From Verrucomicrobiota bacterium (lineage in GTDB: Bacteria > Verrucomicrobiota > Verrucomicrobiia > Opitutales > Opitutaceae): a stretch of 11,619 bases of DNA. The DNA lies in contig JAEXPQ010000165.1 in assembly GCA_023446735.1 (NCBI GenBank), positions 1 through 11,619 of the forward strand. The letters are read 5' to 3'. The notes under the pieces were generated by a model that saw only the letters and a list, made by a program, of their open reading frames with translations, was not told the origin of the DNA and did not search any database. Of the stretch, positions 6,281 to 11,619 are shown in pieces; the first letter of the stretch is position 1, and every line of letters starts with the position of its first letter. A program made the position numbers and the translations under genes.

Positions 6281-6383
6281 CCGCGTCCCATGAAACTCCC
6301 GGCCGTCACTCACCCGACCCGTCTCACGCCGACCCGTGCCGACGGTTCCGCGGCCTGATTCCCTTCGTCTCGCGATCCGTACC

Positions 6384-9122
6384 ATGAGCACCTCGTTCGC
6401 CACCCCGTTCAACGCCGACCTCATCGACGAATACTACCAGCGCTGGCTCGACAACCCCGGCGCCGTCGACGCCAGCTGGCGCGCCTTCTTCGAGGGCTTC
6501 ACCCTCGCCGCCAACGGCCAGACCGCCGCGCTCCTCGCCACCCCTGGAGACTCCGAAGCCGCGCTCGCCGAGAAGAAACAGGCCCGGGTCGACAGCCTCA
6601 TCTTCCACTACCGCTCCATCGGCCATCTCCAGGCCCACCTCGACCCGCTCGCCGCGCCGCCCGCTCCGTTGCCGCGACTGGAGATCGCCGAGTACGGCCT
6701 CGGCGAGGAGGACCTGGACCGTGCCTTCAACGTCGGCCACTACCTTTCCGGCGGCTCGATGAAGCTGCGCGACCTCGTCGCCAATCTCTCCCGCACCTAT
6801 TGCGGCCACGTCGGCGTCGAGTACCTGCACATCCAGGACACGGACGTGCGTCGCTGGCTCCAGTCGCGCATGGAGCCGGTCTTCAACCAGCCGTCGTTCG
6901 AGCGCGCGCAGAAGCTGCGGATCCTGCGTCGCCTCCACAAGGCCGAGACCTTCGAACGCTTCCTCCACACCCGCTTCCTCGGCCAGAAGCGCTTCGCCCT
7001 CGAGGGCGGCGAGACGCTCATCCCGCTGCTCGACACCCTGGTCGAGTTCTGCCCGGCCCTCGGTGTGAAGGAGATCGTCATGGGCATGGCTCACCGCGGC
7101 CGCCTCACCGTCCTCGCGGGCATCTTCCGCAAGAGCTACGAGTTCATGTTCGAGGAGTTCTCCGAGAACTACCTGCCCGACACCGTCGCCGGCGACGGCG
7201 ACGTGAAGTACCATCTCGGCTACGACACCGAGGTCGTCACGACCGGCGGCGCCACCGTCGGCCTGCGCCTGGCCGCCAACCCCTCCCACCTCGAGGCCGT
7301 CGACCCCGTCGTGCAGGGCAAGGCCCGCGCGCGCCAGCGCATCCTCGGCGACATCCCGCACCGCAAGAAGGTCGTCCCGCTCCTGCTCCACGGCGACGCC
7401 GCCTTCGCCGGTCAGGGTATCGTGGCCGAGACGCTCAACTTCTCCCAGCTCCCCGGGTACCGCACCGGCGGGACCGTGCATGTCGTCATCAACAATCAGA
7501 TCGGGTTCACCACCAACCCGACCGAGGCACGTTCCAGCCGTTACTGCACGGACATCGCCAAGATGATCGAGGCGCCGATCTTCCACGTGAACGGCGACCA
7601 CCCCGAGCACGTCTGCATGGTCGCCGAGCTCGCCCTCGAGTTCCGCCAGCAGTTCGGTCGCGATGTCGTGATCGACATGTATTGCTACCGTCGCCACGGC
7701 CACAACGAGGCCGACGAACCGGCGTTCACCCAGCCCGTCCTCTACCGCAAGATCGCCGAGCACCCGCCGATCTCCGAACTCTACAGCCGCGAGCTCGTCG
7801 CCGCCGGCGTGCTCACCCAGGCCGAAGCCGATGCGATGAAGAACGAGTACCTCGCCGGCCTCGAGGAGGCCCTCGCGAAGGTCAAGAAGGCGGCCCAGGA
7901 CAAGGCCGACGCCAAGGCCAAGCTCGCCGGCTCCACGGGCCGTTTTCAGCCGCCCTACTCGTTCGCCCCGGCGCCCACCGCCGTCCCGCGCGAACTCCTC
8001 GAGAAGGCCGTACGCGGGCTGACCACGCTCCCCGAGAGCTTCCGCCCGAACCCGAAGATCAAGCGCCTGATCGAGACCCGCGCCAAGGCGCTCACCGAAA
8101 ACCACCCGATCGACTGGGCCACCGGCGAGTCGCTCGCGTTCTCCACCCTGCTCCTCGAAAACATCCCCGTGCGCCTCTCCGGCCAGGACGTCGAGCGCGG
8201 CACCTTCAGCCAGCGTCACTGCGTGCTCAACGACGTCGAGACCAACGAGAAGTATTCGCCGCTCAAGAACCTCGCCGCCAACCAGGCGCAGTTCTGCGTG
8301 TACAACTCCTCGCTCTCCGAAGCCGCGGTGCTCGGCTTCGACTACGGCTACTCGCTCGATTTCCCGAACCTGCTCTGCATCTGGGAAGCCCAGTTCGGCG
8401 ACTTCGCCAACGGCGCCCAGAGCATCATCGACCAGTTCATCGTCTCCGCCGAATCCAAGTGGCAGCGCCACAGCGGCATTGTGATGCTCCTGCCCCACGG
8501 CTACGAGGGCCAGGGCCCCGAGCACTCCTCCGCCCGCCTCGAGCGTTTCCTCCAGCTTTGCGCCGAGAACAACATTCAGGTCTGCAACCCCACCACGCCC
8601 GCGCAGATCTTCCACGCCCTGCGCCGCCAGATGAAGCGCGACTTCAAGAAGCCGCTCGTCGTCATGTCGCCCAAGAGCCTCCTGCGCAACCCGGCCGCCG
8701 TGTCCCACCTCGACGACCTCGCCACGGGCCACTTCCAGGAAATCCTCGACGACCCCGCCGCGCCCACGCAGGCCGACCGACTGATCCTCTGCTCCGGCAA
8801 GGTCTACTACGATCTCGTCGACCAGCGCACCAAACTCAGCGCCACCGGCACCGCGATCGTCCGCGTCGAACAGCTGTATCCGCTGCACACCGAACGCCTC
8901 GTCCAGCTCGCCGCGAAGTACGCCAAGGCGAAACTGGTTTGGTGCCAGGACGAGTCGCAGAACATGGGCGCCTGGACCTTCATCGCGCCGCAGCTCGAAG
9001 CGATCTTCGGCCGCAAGGCGCTCTACGCCGGCCGCGATGCCTCGGCCAGTCCCGCCGTCGGCGCCCTCGCCCTCCACAAACTCGAGCAGGCCGCCCTCCT
9101 CCAGCAGGCGTTCACCCTCTGA
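6384..9122 (+). CDS. sucA: 2-oxoglutarate dehydrogenase E1 component
   Basis: Thiamine diphosphate-dependent E1 subunit of the 2-oxoglutarate dehydrogenase complex of the TCA cycle. It decarboxylates 2-oxoglutarate and transfers the succinyl group to the lipoyl arm of SucB. At 912 residues it is close to the E. coli protein (933). Motifs include the N-terminal segment ADLIDEYYQRWLDNPGAVDA (E2-binding type), MGMAHRGRL (233-241), YDTEVVTTGGATVGLRLAAN, the ThDP/Mg segment HGDAAFAGQG (336-345) followed by VVINNQIGFT, SGQDVERGTFSQRHCVL, and HGYEGQGPEHSSARLERFLQ near residue 705. The ATG at 6384 is chosen over an upstream in-frame GTG at 6336 because the family N-terminus (MSTSFATPFNADLIDEYY) begins there. 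It is followed by sucB after about 200 bases with no visible terminator, so the two are probably one operon. Confident call. Confidence 0.97.
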   Translation: MSTSFATPFNADLIDEYYQRWLDNPGAVDASWRAFFEGFTLAANGQTAALLATPGDSEAALAEKKQARVDSLIFHYRSIGHLQAHLDPLAAPPAPLPRLEIAEYGLGEEDLDRAFNVGHYLSGGSMKLRDLVANLSRTYCGHVGVEYLHIQDTDVRRWLQSRMEPVFNQPSFERAQKLRILRRLHKAETFERFLHTRFLGQKRFALEGGETLIPLLDTLVEFCPALGVKEIVMGMAHRGRLTVLAGIFRKSYEFMFEEFSENYLPDTVAGDGDVKYHLGYDTEVVTTGGATVGLRLAANPSHLEAVDPVVQGKARARQRILGDIPHRKKVVPLLLHGDAAFAGQGIVAETLNFSQLPGYRTGGTVHVVINNQIGFTTNPTEARSSRYCTDIAKMIEAPIFHVNGDHPEHVCMVAELALEFRQQFGRDVVIDMYCYRRHGHNEADEPAFTQPVLYRKIAEHPPISELYSRELVAAGVLTQAEADAMKNEYLAGLEEALAKVKKAAQDKADAKAKLAGSTGRFQPPYSFAPAPTAVPRELLEKAVRGLTTLPESFRPNPKIKRLIETRAKALTENHPIDWATGESLAFSTLLLENIPVRLSGQDVERGTFSQRHCVLNDVETNEKYSPLKNLAANQAQFCVYNSSLSEAAVLGFDYGYSLDFPNLLCIWEAQFGDFANGAQSIIDQFIVSAESKWQRHSGIVMLLPHGYEGQGPEHSSARLERFLQLCAENNIQVCNPTTPAQIFHALRRQMKRDFKKPLVVMSPKSLLRNPAAVSHLDDLATGHFQEILDDPAAPTQADRLILCSGKVYYDLVDQRTKLSATGTAIVRVEQLYPLHTERLVQLAAKYAKAKLVWCQDESQNMGAWTFIAPQLEAIFGRKALYAGRDASASPAVGALALHKLEQAALLQQAFTL

Positions 9123-9124
9123 AC

Positions 9125-9158
9125 ATTTCCAATTTGGGATTTCCGATTTTCGATTCCC
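9125..9158 (+). repeat. AT-richer extragenic mini-repeat behind sucA
   Basis: Tandem-like units around gatttcc and gattccc start three bases after the sucA stop. Their core gatttccgattt (9138-9149) is the exact reverse complement of aaatcggaaatc inside sucB (9868-9879), so this is the same family in opposite orientation, once extragenic and once coding. Confidence 0.6.
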
Positions 9159-9228
9159 GGATACCACTGAAGCGCCACCCGACCCGTTGAAACACTGATC
9201 TCCACCGATGGAGTCCCCCTCCTTTGCG

Positions 9229-9261
9229 GATTAGCGTCAATCAGCGTCCATTAGCGGTTCC
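9229..9261 (+). repeat. attagcg repeat head, copy C, in the sucB leader
   Basis: The 10-bp units attagcgtca, atcagcgtcc and attagcggtt, followed by a pyrimidine-rich stretch, match the heads of the repeats at 2181 and 3997 in the same orientation. The long tail of those copies is not conserved here. It lies about 65 bases upstream of the sucB start. Confidence 0.75.
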
Positions 9262-9324
9262 CTCTTCCTCCGTCATCCCATCCGGCTTCCCGCCTTCCGA
9301 TCTCCCGTCTCCGGTCTTCCTCCC

Positions 9325-10590
9325 ATGTCGCTCCAAGTCAAAATCCCGCCCCTCGGTGAATCCATCGCATCCGGCATCCTCGCCAAATGGCACGTCGCCA
9401 ACGGCGCCACCGTGAAGAAAGGCCAGGCGCTCTTCGAGCTGGAGACCGACAAGATCACCTCCGAAGGCACCGCCGAGGCCGATGGCGTGATCACCCTCGT
9501 CGTGGCCGAAGGCGCCGAGGTGAAGATCGGCGCCGTCGTCGCCACCATCGAACCCGGCGCCGCAACCGCACCTGCCGCGCCTGCGTCCGCACCGGCCACC
9601 GGCCACAGTTCACCGTCCACTGTTTCGCCCGCCGTCCGCCGCCTTGCCGAGGAAACGACAATTGATCCCGCCACCGTCCCCGGCACCGGCAAGGCCGGTC
9701 GCGTGACCAAAGGCGACATGCTCGCCGCCGCCGAAAAACAGCCGACTCCGGCACAACTCGCCGCTCCCGCCCTGCCCCCTGCCGCCGCGCCGGCATCCGA
9801 CCAATCCGCAATCCGCAATCCGCAGTCCGCAATCGCTGCGTCCGCCCAATCGCAGATCGGCAATCTGAAATCGGAAATCGCGGCGCCCGCCACCCGGCAA
9901 ACCCGCAAGAAGATGACGCCGCTGCGGGCGAAAATCGCCGAGCGCCTCGTCCAGGCCAAGAACCAGACCGCGATGCTCACCACCTTCAACGAGGTGGACA
10001 TGACCGCCGTGCGCGACCTCCGCGCCCGCTACCAGGACGACTTCACCAAGCGGCACGGCATCAAGCTCGGCTTCATGTCGCTCTTCGTGAAGGCCGCGGT
10101 CCACGCCCTGCGCGAGGTCCCCGCCGTCAACGCCAGCCTCGACGGCGACACCATCGTCCAGAACAGCTACTTCGACATCGGCGTCGCCGTCTCCACCGAA
10201 CGCGGGCTCATGGTGCCGACGCTCCGCGACTGCGACGGCAAGAGCCTCGCCGAAATCGAGAAGGACCTCGCCGCGTACGCCGTGAAGGCGCGCGAGGGGA
10301 AGATCGGCCTCGAGGACCTGCAGGGCGGCGTCTTCACGATCACCAACGGCGGCATCTTCGGCTCCCTCCTCTCCACGCCGATCCTCAACCCGCCGCAGTG
10401 CGGCATCCTCGGCATGCACGCCATCCAGGACCGTCCGGTCGCGCTCAACGGCCAGGTCGTCATTCGCCCGATGATGTACCTCGCCCTCAGCTACGACCAC
10501 CGCCTCGTCGACGGCAAGGAGGCCGTGACCTTCTTGGTGAAGATCAAGCAGGCCATCGAGGATCCGGCCCGCCTACTGCTCGGAGTTTGA
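9325..10590 (+). CDS. sucB: Dihydrolipoamide succinyltransferase, E2 of 2-oxoglutarate dehydrogenase
   Basis: Core E2 subunit that accepts the succinyl group on its lipoyl arm and transfers it to CoA. Domains of the 421 residues: lipoyl domain 1-77 with lipoyl lysine K43 in ETDKITSE; an Ala/Pro linker; the peripheral subunit-binding domain about 101-138 (SPAVRRLAEE to RVTKGDMLAAAE); a second linker; the catalytic domain 190-421 with YDHRLVDG, catalytic H392 and D396. Both linkers contain extragenic repeat sequence read as protein: GHSSPSTVS (93-101) and about 158-186, which includes QSAIRNPQSAI and QIGNLKSEI. The ATG at 9325 gives the family N-terminus (SLQVKIPPLGESI) and follows cttcctccc, with no Shine-Dalgarno. 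Assignment to SucB rather than the pyruvate E2 rests on adjacency to sucA and the single lipoyl domain with GESI...ETDKIT. The operon ends at the terminator at 10631. lpd must be elsewhere. Confidence 0.96.
   Translation: MSLQVKIPPLGESIASGILAKWHVANGATVKKGQALFELETDKITSEGTAEADGVITLVVAEGAEVKIGAVVATIEPGAATAPAAPASAPATGHSSPSTVSPAVRRLAEETTIDPATVPGTGKAGRVTKGDMLAAAEKQPTPAQLAAPALPPAAAPASDQSAIRNPQSAIAASAQSQIGNLKSEIAAPATRQTRKKMTPLRAKIAERLVQAKNQTAMLTTFNEVDMTAVRDLRARYQDDFTKRHGIKLGFMSLFVKAAVHALREVPAVNASLDGDTIVQNSYFDIGVAVSTERGLMVPTLRDCDGKSLAEIEKDLAAYAVKAREGKIGLEDLQGGVFTITNGGIFGSLLSTPILNPPQCGILGMHAIQDRPVALNGQVVIRPMMYLALSYDHRLVDGKEAVTFLVKIKQAIEDPARLLLGV
9603..9626 (+). repeat. Extragenic mini-repeat inside the first SucB linker
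   Basis: This stretch contains acagttcaccgt (9605-9616), identical to 5631-5642 in the intergenic region behind the histidine kinase, followed by the related ccactgtttc. It is read in frame as GHSSPSTVS, just before the subunit-binding domain. Confidence 0.55.
9802..9880 (+). repeat. Tandem 7-bp repeat and related units inside the second SucB linker
   Basis: Three perfect units caatccg (9802-9822) are followed by cagtccg (9823-9829) and caatcg (9830-9835). After a gap, related units carry on at 9847-9880 (caatcg, cagatcgg, caatctg, aaatcgg, aaatcg). A 7-base unit steps through all three frames, and neither strand of the caatccg unit contains a stop codon, so the array can be read through in any frame. 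Here it encodes residues of about 159-186. Confidence 0.8.
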
Positions 10591-10630
10591 GCCCGCCCCT
10601 CTCTCCACCCCACACGATCGATCTTCGACC

Positions 10631-10654
10631 GGGCCACACTCCCAAGTGTGGCCC
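10631..10654 (+). terminator. Intrinsic terminator of sucAB
   Basis: A perfect 10-bp stem pairs gggccacact (10631-10640) with agtgtggccc (10645-10654) around the tetraloop ccca. It is followed by the T-rich tail tgttcgttattta. It lies 40 bases behind the sucB stop codon, and no other structure of this strength with a T-rich tail is seen in the window. Confidence 0.88.
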
Positions 10655-10697
10655 TGTTCGTTATTTAGGCATCCCTCTCCTTCTTCGACAGTGCACC

Positions 10698-10717
10698 CGG
10701 AAAGCACGGTCTTTCCG
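10698..10717. other. Small hairpin in the purL leader region
   Basis: cggaaag (10698-10704) pairs with ctttccg (10711-10717) around a 6-nt loop. It is about 85 bases upstream of the purL start. I recognise no purine riboswitch and no known operator here, and the hairpin could be chance. Confidence 0.3.
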
Positions 10718-10800
10718 CAGCACTTCACTCCTTGGTTCCCGGTCTTTTCCGTTGGCAACCGCCCCCCTGCCTGTCGTCAGTAGAAGCGACTTTTTCTCCC

Positions 10801-11619
10801 ATGCTCATCCTCCGCGGCGCGCCCGCCCTCTCCGACTTCCGCACGCAAAAGCTCGTCCAGGACCTCCTGGCCGCCGGCCTCCCCGTCAAGGACGTCGCCA
10901 CGGCGTTCATCCACGTAGCCGAGACCTCCGCCGAGCTCACCTCCGCCGAGCAGGACGTGCTGGAAAAACTGCTCACCTACGGACCGACCCACGCCGCCCA
11001 TCAGCACGCCGGTCTGCTCCAGGTCGTCGCACCACGCCCGGGCACCATCTCGCCCTGGTCCTCCAAGGCCACCGACATCGCCCAGATCTGCGGCCTCGCC
11101 AAGGTGAAGCGCGTCGAGCGCGCCATCGCCTACTGGATCGACCTCGGCGGCTCCACGCCCAACGAAGCCCAGACCAAGCTCATCGCCGCCCGCCTCCACG
11201 ACCGCATGACGCAGGCCGTCTTCGGCGCCCTCGAGGAGCTCGAGGTCCTCTTCCGCCACGAGACGCCCAAGCCGTTCACCTCCGTGCCCGTGCTCGCCAA
11301 GGGTCGCGCGGCACTCGTCGAGGCAAACACCTCGCTCGGCCTCGCCCTGGCCGACGACGAGATCGACTACCTCGTCAAGAACTTCACCGCCCTCGGCCGC
11401 GACCCGCACGACGTCGAGCTGATGATGTTCGCGCAGGCCAACTCCGAGCACTGCCGCCACAAGATCTTCAACGCCTCCTGGGAAATCGACGGCTCCGCCA
11501 AGGACCGCTCGCTCTTCCAGATGATCAAGAACACCTACCAACTGCACAGCGACGGCATCCTCTCCGCCTACAAGGACAACGCCGCCGTCATGGTGGGCCA
11601 CCGCGCCGCCCGGTTCTAC
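10801..11619 (+). CDS. purL: Phosphoribosylformylglycinamidine synthase, N-terminal part, cut by the window edge
   Basis: Fourth step of purine synthesis: ATP- and glutamine-dependent conversion of FGAR to FGAM, in the cytoplasm. The 273 residues seen are the N-terminus of the large single-chain form (about 1,300 residues in proteobacteria). PGTISPWSSKATDIAQICGL (80-99) and ALGRDPHDVELMMFAQANSE followed by HCRHKIFNASW (197-227) are signature segments of that form, including the SEHCRHK motif. The frame is open to the right edge, so the amidotransferase end is not visible. The ATG at 10801 follows gactttttctccc and opens directly into the family N-terminus (MLILRGAPALSDFRTQKL). It is separated from sucB by a terminator, so it should have its own promoter; none is obvious in 10655-10800. 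Confidence 0.95.
   Translation, partial: MLILRGAPALSDFRTQKLVQDLLAAGLPVKDVATAFIHVAETSAELTSAEQDVLEKLLTYGPTHAAHQHAGLLQVVAPRPGTISPWSSKATDIAQICGLAKVKRVERAIAYWIDLGGSTPNEAQTKLIAARLHDRMTQAVFGALEELEVLFRHETPKPFTSVPVLAKGRAALVEANTSLGLALADDEIDYLVKNFTALGRDPHDVELMMFAQANSEHCRHKIFNASWEIDGSAKDRSLFQMIKNTYQLHSDGILSAYKDNAAVMVGHRAARFY

Larger units (their letters stand above)
6044..6383. other. Divergent intergenic region between the SUI1 gene and sucA
   Basis: About 340 bases separate the two divergent starts. I see the 12-bp palindrome near the SUI1 gene and one promoter-like pair for sucA. I see no RNA gene, no further coding sequence that looks real, and no copy of the attagcg repeat found elsewhere in the window. 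Confidence 0.6.

Noticed and set aside
6044..6424. N-terminal extension of the SUI1 frame up to 257 residues
   Set aside because: The extension reads through the divergent intergenic region and into sucA on the opposite strand; the SUI1 protein starts naturally at 6043.
6324..9167. Very long open frame antisense to sucA
   Set aside because: High GC third positions leave the opposite strand free of stops. Its translation is Gly/Glu/Val/Ala-rich with no family signature, while the plus strand is unmistakably sucA.
9802..9880. Possible CRISPR array
   Set aside because: The units are 7 bp without unique spacers, and lie within an intact sucB frame.
10655..10800. Purine riboswitch or PurR operator before purL
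   Set aside because: No conserved aptamer core or recognisable operator palindrome is visible; only a small 7-bp hairpin.

Overview
The window is GC-rich chromosomal DNA. It has short intergenic regions full of small degenerate repeats, and almost none of its genes has a recognisable Shine-Dalgarno sequence. The gene content (an NtrC-type regulator and its kinase, a eukaryotic-like SUI1 protein, sucA-sucB, a long-form purL) and the repeat style suggest a bacterium of the Verrucomicrobiota, most likely an Opitutaceae relative. That assignment is an inference from style; no marker RNA is present.

Layout. Positions 1-344 hold a GC-rich leader with a strong hairpin, and the start of a sigma-54-dependent response regulator whose coding sequence clearly begins upstream of its first usable start codon (345-1640). 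After a cluster of paired hairpin repeats (1646-1773) comes a small, less GC-rich orphan membrane protein (1833-2156). Next is a two-gene AbiEi/AbiEii-type (type IV) toxin-antitoxin operon (2363-4001) with a palindromic operator over its promoter. Two direct copies of a repeat of about 115 bp flank this operon. A membrane histidine kinase follows (4128-5489). It has NtrY-like architecture and is the obvious candidate partner of the regulator at the start of the window, so the toxin-antitoxin operon and the orphan gene appear to sit inside what would otherwise be a regulator-kinase pair.

Convergent to the kinase is a SUI1/YciH-family gene (6043-5651, minus strand). It is divergent from sucA (6384-9122) and sucB (9325-10590), the E1 and E2 subunits of the 2-oxoglutarate dehydrogenase complex, which end at a clear intrinsic terminator. 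No lpd (E3) gene is visible here. The window closes with the first 273 codons of purL (10801 to the right edge).

Most of this is ordinary. What deserves attention lies between and inside the genes: the regulator that lacks a canonical start, its GAFTDA variant of the sigma-54 contact loop, the repeats flanking the toxin-antitoxin operon, and three extragenic repeat families that have become coding sequence in the flexible linkers of SucB. I found no clear sign of an undescribed multi-gene system.
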